Shown here piece by piece: positions 16,913-25,965 of a stretch of DNA of 43,068 nt. The stretch comes from Methanomicrobiales archaeon (GTDB lineage: Archaea; Halobacteriota; Methanomicrobia; Methanomicrobiales; Methanoculleaceae): contig JAAYND010000135.1 in assembly GCA_012521035.1 (NCBI GenBank), forward strand, positions 1 through 43,068, given 5' to 3'. Numbering within the stretch: position 1 is the first letter of the stretch; each line of letters begins with the position of its first letter. A program made the position numbers and the translations under genes. The notes under the pieces are model-generated. The model saw nothing but the letters and a program-made list of their open reading frames with translations, was not told the DNA's origin and did not search any database.

Positions 16913-18149
16913 TGATCTATTTGCACGGGCAAAGACCCTTATGCCGGGCGGCGTCAGCAGTCCGGTCAGGGCAATCAAACCCTTCCCCTTCTATGTGGAG
17001 CGCGCGGCAGGGTCACATCTAACAACTGTCGATGGAGACGATCTCATCGACTGCTGTCTTGGCTACGGGCCTCTCATACTCGGCCATGCGAATCCTCACA
17101 TCAGGGAGGCGATCGAGCGGCAGCTCGAGGGGGGCTGGCTCTACGGCACGCCCTCACCCCTCGAGCTCGATCTTGCCGGGATCATCATCGGCGATCACCC
17201 GGGGATCGGCATGGTCCGGTTCGTCTCGTCCGGCTCTGAGGCGACGATGGCCGCGATCAGGCTTGCGCGGGGCTACACCGGGAAGCAGGATATCATCAAG
17301 GTCGAGGGCGGGTTCCATGGTGCTCATGACGCGGTCCTCGTGAAGGCAGGCTCCGGGGCGACGACCCTCGGGGTGCCGGACTCCGCGGGCGTCGTCGCTG
17401 ACCTCGTGGCGCATACCCGGCAGGTTCCCTACAACGATGCTGAGGCGCTGGAGACACTTCTTTCGGAGAATGATGATATCGCCGCGTTCATCCTTGAGCC
17501 GATCATGGGGAACATCGGGCCGGTGCTCCCGGGCGACGATTACCTCGCTGATGTGCGCGAGATCACCGCTGCCTATGACGTCCTCCTCATACTCGATGAG
17601 GTGATCACCGGCTACCGGATCGGTATCGGCGGCGCGGAGGTTCTCTACGGGGTAAAGCCCGATATCGCCACGTTTGGAAAGATCATCGGCGGCGGTCTTC
17701 CCATCGGTGCCTTCGGCGGGCGGCGGGATATCATGGAACTGGTTGCACCCGCAGGCCCCGTCTACCAGGCCGGGACGTTCAGCGGAAACCCGGCAAGCCT
17801 TGCGGCGGGGGTGGCGACTCTCCGCTATCTCCACGACCACCCGGAGATCTACCGGCGGCTCGATGACGCCACGCGGACGATCGAGGAGGTCGCAGTCGAT
17901 GCACGCCGGGGCTCGTTCGTCAGGATGGGTTCGATCTTCAAGCACTTCTTCCGGAGCACTTCGCCGCGGAACTACCGGGAGGTCAAAGAGTGCGATACCG
18001 AGGCGTTCTCGCGGTTCTGGAAGGCGATGCTCGATCTCGGGATCTTCCTCCCGCCCTCGCAGTTTGAGACGAACTTCCTCTCCGCCGCGCATAGCGATCA
18101 GGATATCGATGAGATAGCGGAAGCATACGGATCATGTCTCTTCGCATAG
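16902..18149 (+). CDS. hemL: Glutamate-1-semialdehyde 2,1-aminomutase
   Basis: A PLP enzyme of 415 residues that converts glutamate-1-semialdehyde to 5-aminolevulinate. The PLP lysine is K260 in TFGKIIGGGLPIGAFGG, the pyridine-binding Asp is in ILDEV (231-234), and SSGSEAT (109-115) binds the phosphate. The N-terminal PGGVSSPVRA segment is typical for this aminomutase rather than other class III aminotransferases. It overlaps hemB by 11 nt and hemC by 16 nt. Confidence 0.97.
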   Translation: MKSSDLFARAKTLMPGGVSSPVRAIKPFPFYVERAAGSHLTTVDGDDLIDCCLGYGPLILGHANPHIREAIERQLEGGWLYGTPSPLELDLAGIIIGDHPGIGMVRFVSSGSEATMAAIRLARGYTGKQDIIKVEGGFHGAHDAVLVKAGSGATTLGVPDSAGVVADLVAHTRQVPYNDAEALETLLSENDDIAAFILEPIMGNIGPVLPGDDYLADVREITAAYDVLLILDEVITGYRIGIGGAEVLYGVKPDIATFGKIIGGGLPIGAFGGRRDIMELVAPAGPVYQAGTFSGNPASLAAGVATLRYLHDHPEIYRRLDDATRTIEEVAVDARRGSFVRMGSIFKHFFRSTSPRNYREVKECDTEAFSRFWKAMLDLGIFLPPSQFETNFLSAAHSDQDIDEIAEAYGSCLFA

Positions 18150-19018
18150 GCACACGGGGGAGTGCTCTTGCGCTCGTCCAGACAGAGAACGTGGCCGGCA
18201 TGCTCGCTGATCGTGGTATCGATACCGAGATCATAACGATCACGACCGCAGGCGACTCCGAGACGGGTGTCCCGCTCCACGCCATCGGGGGGCAGGGTGT
18301 CTTTGTCAGGGCGCTTGATGATGCGATACTCAGGGGCGAGATCGATGTTGCGGTGCACAGCATGAAGGATATACCGGCAGCCCGCCCTGCAGGGCTCGCC
18401 TGCCCCGCGGTGCTCAGGCGTGACTCTCCCGCCGACTTCCTCGCACACGAAATCCCTCTCGATGAGGTCCACATCATCGGATCGTCGAGCACCCGGCGCC
18501 GCGCGCAGATCCTCCGCTATGACCCGGCGCTTGAGGTGAAGCAGCTCCGGGGGAACGTCGATACCCGGATCAGGAAACTCCGCGAGGGGCAGTATGACGC
18601 CATCATGCTCGCCGAGGCCGGTCTTGAGCGCCTCGCGCTCGACCTCCCCGGGGAGGCTCTTCCTGTGGACCGGTTCGTACCCTCACCAAACCAGGGGACG
18701 GTCGCGGTCGCCTGCCGGGATGACCCGGAGATCATCGGCTCTCTCGCCGGCCTGGACCATGCACCCACCCGCCTCGATGTGGAGATCGAGCGGGCTGTCA
18801 TGGAGGAGGTCGGCGGCGGGTGCTTCACCCCGCAGGGGATCTACTGTAGAGATGGAGATCTGATCGCCGAGGTTCTCGCGCTCGATGGATCCCGGTGGGA
18901 GCGGATCGAGCAGCATGTTGTGACGCTGGAAGAGGCCCGGGTATGCGGACGGGAACTGCGCGAGAAGGCAAAAGATCTGATTCTGGAAGCACGGACTGCA
19001 CTGGGTTTGAGTTCATGA
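18134..19018 (+). CDS. hemC: Hydroxymethylbilane synthase (porphobilinogen deaminase)
   Basis: It polymerises four porphobilinogens to hydroxymethylbilane. The 294-residue protein has the start RIGTRGSALAL, the catalytic Asp in HSMKDIP (D79), and the dipyrromethane cofactor Cys as C230 in GGGCFTPQG, a slight variant of the usual GGCxxPxG. The gene overlaps hemL and ends in an ATGA overlap with cobA. The next pathway enzyme, uroporphyrinogen III synthase, is not encoded in the cluster. Confidence 0.96.
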   Translation: MSLRIGTRGSALALVQTENVAGMLADRGIDTEIITITTAGDSETGVPLHAIGGQGVFVRALDDAILRGEIDVAVHSMKDIPAARPAGLACPAVLRRDSPADFLAHEIPLDEVHIIGSSSTRRRAQILRYDPALEVKQLRGNVDTRIRKLREGQYDAIMLAEAGLERLALDLPGEALPVDRFVPSPNQGTVAVACRDDPEIIGSLAGLDHAPTRLDVEIERAVMEEVGGGCFTPQGIYCRDGDLIAEVLALDGSRWERIEQHVVTLEEARVCGRELREKAKDLILEARTALGLSS

Positions 19019-19743
19019 CTGGCAAAGCATATCTTGTAGGGTCAGGCCCGGGTGGGCCTGGCCTCATGACGATGAGGGCGCGCGAGGTGATCGACGGGGC
19101 GGATGTCATCCTCTATGACCAGCTCCCGGGCGAGGAGATCATCGCAACGCTCCCAAAGGACGCTGAACTGATCGACTGCGGAAAGTACGGCGGCAGTCAC
19201 ACACTGAAGCAGCACGAGATCGAGGCGTTGATGATCGAGCGCGCAAAGGCGGGAAAGACTGTCGTGCGCCTGAAGGGAGGGGATCCCTTCCTCTTTGGCC
19301 GTGGCGGCGAGGAGGTTGAGGTGCTCCGGGAACACGGGATCCCGGTTGAGGTTGTGCCGGGTGTAACAAGCGCTATCGCCGTCCCGGAGATGGTCGGTAT
19401 CCCGGTCACCCATCGCCGGTATGCCTCAGAGGTGACGTTCATCACCGGCCACGAGGATCCCACGAAACCTGAGTCCGCCCTCAACTGGGAGGCTCTCTCA
19501 CGCCTGAAGGGGACGCTCGTTATCCTGATGGGCGTAAAAAACCTCCCGGCGATCACGGCGGCGCTCATCGAGCACGGGAAAGACCCCGGGACGCCGGTAG
19601 CGATCATTGAGCGGGGGCTCCGGCCCGACCAGCGCGTGACGGTCGGGATCCTCGATGATATAGTCGAGAAGGCTCGCGCCACCGGCGTCCGGCCCCCGGC
19701 GGTGATCGTCATAGGGGGCGTCGTGAACCTCTACGAGGGTTGA
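19015..19743 (+). CDS. cobA: Uroporphyrinogen-III C-methyltransferase
   Basis: A SAM-dependent methylase of 242 residues that makes precorrin-2. Motifs: VGSGPGGPGLMT near residues 8-19, RLKGGDPFLFGRGGEE near 83-98, VVPGVTSAIAVP near 113-124, and a late PPAVIVIG segment. The start ATG overlaps the hemC stop by 4 nt. Its product is the substrate of the precorrin-2 dehydrogenase encoded first in this operon. It is the last gene of the cluster, with about 90 nt before ilvD. Confidence 0.96.
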   Translation: MTGKAYLVGSGPGGPGLMTMRAREVIDGADVILYDQLPGEEIIATLPKDAELIDCGKYGGSHTLKQHEIEALMIERAKAGKTVVRLKGGDPFLFGRGGEEVEVLREHGIPVEVVPGVTSAIAVPEMVGIPVTHRRYASEVTFITGHEDPTKPESALNWEALSRLKGTLVILMGVKNLPAITAALIEHGKDPGTPVAIIERGLRPDQRVTVGILDDIVEKARATGVRPPAVIVIGGVVNLYEG

Positions 19744-19834
19744 AGGGCTCCCGGGGTGAGGAGGTCTTCTCCCGCCCGGCGCCACCCTCCCCACAACAGA
19801 AACACTCTTTTCCCTCCGGCGCACGTACACTCCC

Positions 19835-21490
19835 ATGAGGATTACCATGCGGAGTGAGACAGTAAAAGCCGGCTACCAGCGTGCCCCGAACCGGTCGCTG
19901 CTCCGGTCGCTCGGTATAACCGACCGGGAGATGGACCAACCCTTCATCGGTATAGCAAATGCATACAATACCATCGTCCCCGGACATATCCATTTAAATT
20001 CCCTCTCAAAGAAGGTGCAGGAGGGTGTGGCGGCGGCGGGGGGTGTTGCATTTGAGTTTGGGACTATCGGTATCTGCGACGGTATCGCTATGGGCCATGA
20101 GGGTATGCGGTATTCGCTCCCCTCCCGGGAGAACATCGCCGATGCCGTCGAGCTTATGGTCGAGGCGCACCAGTTCGATGGCCTCGTCTGTCTCGGCACA
20201 TGCGACAAGATCGTCCCCGGTATGCTCATGGCGGCGGTTCGATGCAACATACCGGCGATCGTCGTCACCGGCGGCCCGATGCTCCCCGGTTACGCAGCAG
20301 GCCGGGAACTCTCCCTTATCGACGTCTTTGAGGGTGTCGGCGGTGTCGCGGCCGGCACCATGAGCGAGGAGGAACTCCGTGAGATTGAGTGTGCGGCGAT
20401 GCCCGGGTGCGGGAGCTGCCAGGGCCTCTACACCGCAAACACCATGGCGTGCGTCACCGAGGCGCTGGGCCTCTCTCTCCCTGGATCTGCTGCCATCCCA
20501 GCGGTCGATGCCGCAAAACTCCGCGTAGCCCGGGAGAGCGGTGAGCGGGCGGTCGCGCTCGTCCGGGAGGGGATCTGTCCGCGTGATATCGTCACTGAGG
20601 CGAGTCTCCGAAACGCCATCAGGGTAGATATGGCGCTCGGTGGATCGACGAACACCGTTCTCCACCTGATGGCCATCGCCCGGGAGGCCGGCGTCCCCCT
20701 CGACCTTGAGACTTTCAATGCTGCGAGCGAGGAGACCCCCCACATCTGCCACATGCAGCCCGGCGGCCCGCACTCGATGCTCGCCCTCTACCGGGCGGGG
20801 GGCATCCCGGCGGTCCTTGCGGTGCTCCAGCGCTACATCGATGATGCCCCGACGGTCTCGGGCCGCTCGATCCTCGAGATCGCGGGAAGCGCGCGGATCT
20901 CTGACCCGAGTATCATCAGGACGGTCGAAGACCCGGTCAGCCCTGCCGGCGGTCTGAAGGTTGTGCGGGGGACGCTTGCTCCAGACGGCGCCGTCGTCAA
21001 GTGCGCCGCTGTCCCGGAGGCGATGTGGCGGCACCGGGGACCGGCCCGGGTCTTTGACGGCGAGGATGCGGCTATGAAAGCGATCCTCCACCGCGAGATC
21101 CAGGAAGGGGACGTGGTGGTGATCCGCTACGAGGGGCCACGGGGGGGGCCGGGGATGCCTGAGATGCTCTCGCCGACATCTGCACTGATGGGGCTAGGTT
21201 ACGCCCGGGTCGCCCTGGTGACCGATGGCCGCTTCTCAGGCGGCACCCGGGGGCCGTGCATCGGGCACGCCGCCCCGGAGGCAGCGGTCGGCGGGCCGAT
21301 TGCCTTCGTGGAGGACGGCGATGAGATAGCGATCGATCTCTATGAGAAGAGTCTCGATCTCCTGGTCGATCCGGAGACCCTGGAGATGCGCCGGCAGGCC
21401 TGGAAGCCTCCCCACCAGGAGCTCACGGGCGTTCTCGCGCGGTATGCGCGGACCGTTGAGCAGGCGAACCTGGGTGCTGTCCAGAGGTGA
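19835..21490 (+). CDS. ilvD: Dihydroxy-acid dehydratase
   Basis: An Fe-S enzyme of 551 residues in valine, isoleucine and pantothenate synthesis. Cluster-ligand segments are GTCDKIVPGM (C123) and PGCGSCQG (C192, C195). The N-terminal NAYNTIVPGH lacks the Cys seen in the two-iron type, which fits the oxygen-sensitive four-iron form usual in anaerobes. Two starts are possible, ATG 19835 and ATG 19847; the second matches the family N-terminus (MRSETVK) better. It follows the tetrapyrrole operon but probably has its own promoter. Confidence 0.96.
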   Translation: MRITMRSETVKAGYQRAPNRSLLRSLGITDREMDQPFIGIANAYNTIVPGHIHLNSLSKKVQEGVAAAGGVAFEFGTIGICDGIAMGHEGMRYSLPSRENIADAVELMVEAHQFDGLVCLGTCDKIVPGMLMAAVRCNIPAIVVTGGPMLPGYAAGRELSLIDVFEGVGGVAAGTMSEEELREIECAAMPGCGSCQGLYTANTMACVTEALGLSLPGSAAIPAVDAAKLRVARESGERAVALVREGICPRDIVTEASLRNAIRVDMALGGSTNTVLHLMAIAREAGVPLDLETFNAASEETPHICHMQPGGPHSMLALYRAGGIPAVLAVLQRYIDDAPTVSGRSILEIAGSARISDPSIIRTVEDPVSPAGGLKVVRGTLAPDGAVVKCAAVPEAMWRHRGPARVFDGEDAAMKAILHREIQEGDVVVIRYEGPRGGPGMPEMLSPTSALMGLGYARVALVTDGRFSGGTRGPCIGHAAPEAAVGGPIAFVEDGDEIAIDLYEKSLDLLVDPETLEMRRQAWKPPHQELTGVLARYARTVEQANLGAVQR

Positions 21491-21965
21491 TCTCTCATTT
21501 CAGGGCGGTCCCTCCCGGGACCACAGCGGCCGGTCTCGGGGCAGGTCGCCAATCTCCACCAGCCGGCCCTGGCGTACTGCTTCATGAAACGCTCCTCTGG
21601 AAGGCAAAATACTGAAAATAAGCCCGATCTCCCTCAAGGAGAAGAGCGCATACTCTTCACCAGCGTCGGAGCTCCGGAATTAAGCCCATCTGGTTAACAT
21701 GACCCATGTTTTTGATCACGCAGACTCCCGCATCAGGGTGCATTCAGCCTCCCTATCTCCTCAACCCGTGCATTAATGCACAAAGATGCTCCGGAATATC
21801 CGGGCTTTCCTGGCAGAAATGCCTCCAATTAATCCCGTCTCTCCCCTTCAATCACCCGAAAAAACCCGGGTGTATGCATTTTTAAGCTCCCGGGCGCAAA
21901 ACCCCCTCAGGCGCACACGCATCTACAGCGGGCGCCCTGCACTATCATCGAATGGAGTATACGAT
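21491..21965. other. Intergenic region upstream of carbonic anhydrase
   Basis: No supported gene. The ORF of the carbonic anhydrase stays open back to 21786, but the extra residues look unlike coding sequence. A TATA-like tgcatttttaag lies near 21877-21888, which would place the transcript start about 55 nt before ATG 21966. Confidence 0.5.
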
Positions 21966-22547
21966 ATGATAGAGAAGTTTCTTGAGGGAAACAAGCGATT
22001 CAGGGAAGAAGACTTCGAGAAGGACCCTGATCATTACAACACCCTGGCATCGAGCCAGCACCCGAGTGTCCTCTGGATCGGGTGTTCGGATTCCAGAGTA
22101 GACGCCGAGCGCATCACCGGCGCACAGGCCGGTGAGATCTTCGTGCAACGAAACATCGGTAACATCGTCCCGGCTCACGACTGGAACTTCGCGACCGCGC
22201 TTGAGTATGCGCTCAACCACCTCAAAGTCGAGGATATCATCATCTGCGGGCACTCAGACTGCGGTGCCATCAAGGCACTCGACCTAGAGAGCGACGATGC
22301 ATACGTCCCGCTCTGGTTGAACAACGCGATGGAGGCGAAACGCCGCGTCGAGGCCAGGATTCAGGTGCCGAAAACCCCGGAAGAAGAGAAACTCCGGCGG
22401 CGACTCATCGAGATCGAGAACATCGGTCTGCAGCTTGAGCACCTCCGCACATATCCGCCTGTCAGGGTTGCAGAAAAAGAAGGACGGGTCCGGCTTCACG
22501 GCCTCTATTTCGACCTTGCAACCGGGGAGTTGAAGAAGATATTCTAG
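21966..22547 (+). CDS. Beta-class carbonic anhydrase
   Basis: A cytosolic zinc enzyme of 193 residues that interconverts CO2 and bicarbonate, useful to a CO2-reducing methanogen. The zinc ligands and the Asp-Arg dyad are visible: C40, D42 and R44 in CSDSR, H96 and C99 in HSDCG. The C-terminal VRLHGLYFDLATGELK segment is typical. I start at ATG 21966 because the family begins there and GGAG precedes it; the upstream extension is not conserved-looking. Its stop overlaps the end of the convergent Cys-rich gene by 4 nt. Confidence 0.95.
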   Translation: MIEKFLEGNKRFREEDFEKDPDHYNTLASSQHPSVLWIGCSDSRVDAERITGAQAGEIFVQRNIGNIVPAHDWNFATALEYALNHLKVEDIIICGHSDCGAIKALDLESDDAYVPLWLNNAMEAKRRVEARIQVPKTPEEEKLRRRLIEIENIGLQLEHLRTYPPVRVAEKEGRVRLHGLYFDLATGELKKIF

Positions 22548-22888
22548 GACTCCTCAAGGGCATACTCAATCTCTTCTTTTATCAGACCGAGCGATATCCT
22601 CCCGATCGATGTGAGCCGGCCGTTGACAAGGATGATCGGGATCGGCGGGTGACGCTCCTCGATGATCTTCCTGACGTATTCTGGTATCTCCTCGTCGATC
22701 AGTGTCATCTTCACTAAGACCTTATCGCCGTACTCGTTGAGGAGTTCATCGCGCAGAGCGCTGATGGCATCTATCAGGCGATTTGAGGGGTAGCAGGTCT
22801 CAAGCCCGCAGGATCGTGTCTCATCACAGGGAAACGGGCCGCACTCTGACTCCTCAAACCCGACTATCTCAACAGTCACTTCTACCAT
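22544..22888 (-). CDS. Cys-rich thioredoxin-like small protein
   Basis: I do not recognise a named family. The 114 residues show a thioredoxin-like pattern: a first strand VTVEIVGF, a Cys-rich loop with C16, C21, C27 and C32, a helix, and a PIPIILVNG segment near residues 82-90 that resembles the cis-proline strand. The four Cys could bind a metal or form disulfides. It lies 28 nt downstream of an iron-sulfur flavoprotein on the same strand, so the two are probably co-transcribed and may exchange electrons. Confidence 0.7.
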   Translation of the reverse strand: MVEVTVEIVGFEESECGPFPCDETRSCGLETCYPSNRLIDAISALRDELLNEYGDKVLVKMTLIDEEIPEYVRKIIEERHPPIPIILVNGRLTSIGRISLGLIKEEIEYALEES

Positions 22889-22916
22889 GCATCATCGATT
22901 GGGTGGTTATGAGATA

Positions 22917-23798
22917 TCATCTTTCGGCCACAGACTCAAGGAGCGCGCGCACCGCTGCCCTGATCTCACCCTCCGCTCCCTCGATCTTCCTGATATCCCG
23001 GGCCCGATCGAGACCGCTGAAGAGCACCGGCTCAGCTGGCTGGATACCCAGGTTCCTCATAAACGCATCGACTACAGGCGTTACGCAGGCAAACGGCTCT
23101 CTCCCCGGCTGTCCGGCGACGGCGATGGTGAGCCCACGGGCAGAGACCTCTTCGCCGAGGGTTTTTACCCGCGCGTGGAGCCACTGGCAGCGGTCCATCA
23201 CCGCCTTCAGGCCAGCCGGGACGGTGTTTGTGTAGACCGGCGTGCAGACGACGACGAGGGATGCAGACTCGATAGCCCGGATGATCCAGGGCATGTCATC
23301 GTCTATCGGGCAGTAACCCTCGTTGTAACAGACATAGCAGCCGATACATGGCCTGATATCCATCTCGTGGATGTAAAAGATCCGGGAAGAGAGGCCGGCC
23401 CGGACAGCCTCATCATCACACCATGATGCGGCGAAGGCGGAGTTCCCGAACTTTCGTGGGCTCCCCTGGAGTATGACGACGTCGCAGGCCCCATCTTTTG
23501 GGAGCGGGCGGGTAAAGACCCTCTTTCTCGTGTAGATCTCCGGACGGGACCGGACGTCGTGCGCGAGCCGCGCGAAGACGATCTCCGCCACCTTTCCGGC
23601 CTCAAAGAGAGAGCCGGGCGGCACCTCATAGGAGTTGATGGCGTAGGTGTAGACCGGCCTGGTGCCATAGAGAACCTCGATGGTGTGCCTGACCATATCC
23701 GGGTAGACATACCCGAGATCGCCTGTGCTGAGCCGGATGGTAAACGTCCCCTCAGGGGTCTCGATCTCCAGGGTTTTCTCAGTCGGCCCCTCATGCAT
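22917..23798 (-). CDS. Iron-sulfur flavoprotein (flavodoxin-like NADPH-FMN reductase family) with N-terminal extension
   Basis: A 293-residue protein. Residues about 105-293 form a flavodoxin-like domain: LQGSPRKFGNSA (FMN phosphate loop, about 111-122), a Cys motif CIGCYVCYNEGYC near 151-163, as in the Isf iron-sulfur flavoproteins of methanogens, and VVCTPVYTNTVPAGLKAVMDR near 184-204. Isf proteins bind FMN and a four-iron cluster and reduce oxygen or peroxide. The first 105 residues are a separate beta-rich domain of unknown function, absent from ordinary Isf. It is upstream of the Cys-rich thioredoxin-like gene. Confidence 0.8.
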   Translation of the reverse strand: MHEGPTEKTLEIETPEGTFTIRLSTGDLGYVYPDMVRHTIEVLYGTRPVYTYAINSYEVPPGSLFEAGKVAEIVFARLAHDVRSRPEIYTRKRVFTRPLPKDGACDVVILQGSPRKFGNSAFAASWCDDEAVRAGLSSRIFYIHEMDIRPCIGCYVCYNEGYCPIDDDMPWIIRAIESASLVVVCTPVYTNTVPAGLKAVMDRCQWLHARVKTLGEEVSARGLTIAVAGQPGREPFACVTPVVDAFMRNLGIQPAEPVLFSGLDRARDIRKIEGAEGEIRAAVRALLESVAER

Positions 23799-23932
23799 CG
23801 CGCGTCACCCAACATTGTGCCGGCGCCACGAACCATGGTGAGACTGCATTCTGTTTCTGAATATCCCCTGAAGAGGTTCCCGGTCCGTCGTCACGACTAT
23901 CAAGAGATCTGATCCACATGCTATGATAGTTT

Positions 23933-24106
23933 ATGAAGGCTGTCCAGAGTCTTGAAGGTGGAACATTTGTTGTGGAGCCAGCCGATTACGGCATCCCCTG
24001 CGCCACGGTGCTCAAGATCGCCCGAACCGCGGTGATGGCGATCGATGTTATCAGGCGCGAGGAGATCACTATCGAACCGCTCGCGCACTACCGCGACCTG
24101 ACGTAG
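23933..24106 (+). CDS. Small hypothetical protein (57 aa)
   Basis: I do not recognise this ORF. It encodes 57 residues starting MKAVQSLEGGTF and ending AHYRDLT, mixed alpha/beta in appearance, with a single Cys (C23) and no membrane segment. Codon choice is like its neighbours. There is no strong ribosome site, but an AT-rich stretch precedes the ATG. A T5 run lies about 22 nt after the stop. It sits between two minus-strand genes. Confidence 0.5.
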   Translation: MKAVQSLEGGTFVVEPADYGIPCATVLKIARTAVMAIDVIRREEITIEPLAHYRDLT

Positions 24107-24165
24107 CCCGGTTCTCGCGCGCTCCTCTTTTTCGATTCGTTACAACGCCATTCTGTTTGAGATGC

Positions 24166-24171
24166 AAAAAA
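24166..24171 (-). terminator. T6 run after the betaine-binding protein gene
   Basis: An A6 run on the plus strand reads as T6 on the minus strand, 7 nt beyond the last codon of the importer operon. Confidence 0.5.
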
Positions 24172-24177
24172 GGGGGG

Positions 24178-25050
24178 TTATGCGTTTCCAAGCCAGACAT
24201 CAACCCTGTCGCGGTTGGCGTTGACCCACTTCTGCGCGGCCTCCTCTTCAGGCATGCCGCCAGCGATATCGGTCATGACCAGAGCGATATCCTCGCCGGT
24301 CCACTCGAATCGCTCAAGGATGCCATGAGCCTCCGGGTCGTCGGTCGCGAGGCCCTGTCTTGCGAGGGTCACGATATCCTCGGCCCCGCCGTAGGTACCC
24401 TTCGGGTCATCGAGGAACTTGAGATCGTAACGGCCGAACTTCCAGTGCGGTGACCACCCGGTCACTACAACCCATTTCTCATTGTTGATGGAAGAACCGA
24501 GTTCCGCTGCCATGCCGGCACTGCTGCTCGCAACCAGATCATAGTTGAGGTCGTATTCATCGATGGCCTGCTCGGTCCGGGTCATGATGCCCGCACCGGG
24601 TTCGATGCCGACGATACGGCCGCCGAACTGATCAGCGACACCGTTCATCTCCTCGATCGAGTCGATGGTCACGTATGTCGGGACGACGAGACCAATACGC
24701 GCCGCGCCGGGGATGTTATCATTGACGTAATCGATCCGGTCGCCGTACTGCTCCCAGTAGTGTTCATGCGTGTGCGGGAGCCATCCCGTAGTCGTAAAGT
24801 CAACCTTCCCGGTAGCGAGAGCCTGGAAGAGCGGACCTGCATCAACCGCGATCATCTCAACATCGTATCCGGCTTCCTCAAAGACCTGCTTCATAACGTT
24901 GCTGCTCGCTATAGCGCAGTCCCAGGTGACGTACCCGATGCTGATCTTTTTTGCCTCGTCTGTGCTCGTATCAGTGCAACCTGCAGAGAAGAGGCAGAGT
25001 GCCAGGATAACGCCTGTCAGTGCGAGTAGGTTTCCAATCTTTTTAGTCAT
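24178..25050 (-). CDS. opuAC: Glycine betaine/proline ABC transporter, substrate-binding lipoprotein
   Basis: A 290-residue ProX/OpuAC-type binding protein. The N-terminus is a lipoprotein signal: MTKK, a hydrophobic core, then the lipobox LFSAGC with the Cys near residue 25. The mature part has the substrate-binding Trp/Tyr pattern of quaternary-amine binders (TTGWLPHTHEHYW and VVVTGWSPHW). ATG 25050 is favoured because GTGAT lies just upstream; GTG 25059 is possible. It is the last gene of the importer operon and delivers betaine to the permease for osmoprotection. Confidence 0.93.
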   Translation of the reverse strand: MTKKIGNLLALTGVILALCLFSAGCTDTSTDEAKKISIGYVTWDCAIASSNVMKQVFEEAGYDVEMIAVDAGPLFQALATGKVDFTTTGWLPHTHEHYWEQYGDRIDYVNDNIPGAARIGLVVPTYVTIDSIEEMNGVADQFGGRIVGIEPGAGIMTRTEQAIDEYDLNYDLVASSSAGMAAELGSSINNEKWVVVTGWSPHWKFGRYDLKFLDDPKGTYGGAEDIVTLARQGLATDDPEAHGILERFEWTGEDIALVMTDIAGGMPEEEAAQKWVNANRDRVDVWLGNA

Positions 25051-25119
25051 AACAATCACATTTCATGGTTTCTTCTGTCAAACAAAGTTAGATTCATGGT
25101 TTGCAGGACCGGGATCCAC

Positions 25120-25965
25120 TCACCGCTCCCCATCATGCTGCGGTACGAGGTTCTGGGTGATCCGATCGAGGATGATCGCGATGATCACGATGGCAAGCCC
25201 TGCTTCAAAGCCCATGCCGATATTCACCCGCTGGATGCCCACGAGCACCTGGTACCCAAGCCCTCCGGCACCGATCATCGATGCGATGACGGTCATGGAG
25301 AGCGCGAGCATGATGCACTGGTTCACCCCTGCCATGATGGTGGGGAGAGCGACCGGAAGCTGCACCTTGAAGAGTTTCTGTCGGGGTGTTGAGCCGAACG
25401 CATCCGCAACCTCGATCAGTTCGGTCGGTACCTGCCGGATTCCGAGGTTGGTGAGGCGTAGCGCCGGCGGCATCGCAAAAACAACCGTCGCAATTGTGCC
25501 TGGAACGTTCCCGAGACCGAAGAAGATCACGGCAGGGATGAGGTAAACGAACGAGGGCATCGTCTGCATGAAGTCGAGGACCGGCCTGAGTGCGGCGTTG
25601 ATCGCATCACTTCCTGCAGCCACGATGCCGAGCGGGATCGATATCGCGAGCGCGACCACTGTCGATACGAGGACAAGCGCCAGGGTGAGCATGGCGAGGT
25701 TCCAGAGCTGGAGGTCCCAGATCAGGAGCAGACCGAGCATGGTGAGTCCTGGCAGTTTGATGTCGCGCCGGGTGACAGACCAGACCAGGGCAGTCACAAG
25801 GAGGATCAGGATCGGTGTCGGTATGGCGAGCAGGAGATCCTGCAATCCGCCGATGAGGAACCCGAGTACTGCACTGATGCCGTCGAGCAACCAGCCGAAG
25901 TACTGCTCGATCCAGTTGACGAATGCCTCGACGACCTCCCCCACGGGTAGTTTAGGTAGATCCAT
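25120..25965 (-). CDS. opuAB: Glycine betaine ABC transporter, permease
   Basis: A 281-residue ProW/OpuAB-type permease with six or seven membrane helices and the cytoplasmic EAA-type coupling loop RQVPTELIEVADAFGSTPRQKLFKVQLP. I start at ATG 25965: GGGGAG precedes it and the family N-terminus fits. It overlaps the 3' end of the ATPase gene by 14 nt. Confidence 0.93.
   Translation of the reverse strand: MDLPKLPVGEVVEAFVNWIEQYFGWLLDGISAVLGFLIGGLQDLLLAIPTPILILLVTALVWSVTRRDIKLPGLTMLGLLLIWDLQLWNLAMLTLALVLVSTVVALAISIPLGIVAAGSDAINAALRPVLDFMQTMPSFVYLIPAVIFFGLGNVPGTIATVVFAMPPALRLTNLGIRQVPTELIEVADAFGSTPRQKLFKVQLPVALPTIMAGVNQCIMLALSMTVIASMIGAGGLGYQVLVGIQRVNIGMGFEAGLAIVIIAIILDRITQNLVPQHDGER

Noticed and set aside
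17154..18092. 312-codon open frame antisense to hemL
   Set aside because: Mirror of hemL codon structure; no motif, no ribosome site.
20006..21091. 361-codon open frame antisense to ilvD
   Set aside because: High GC with rare stops opens long antisense frames. The translation is Arg/Asp/His-rich without any family motif, and ilvD is certain.
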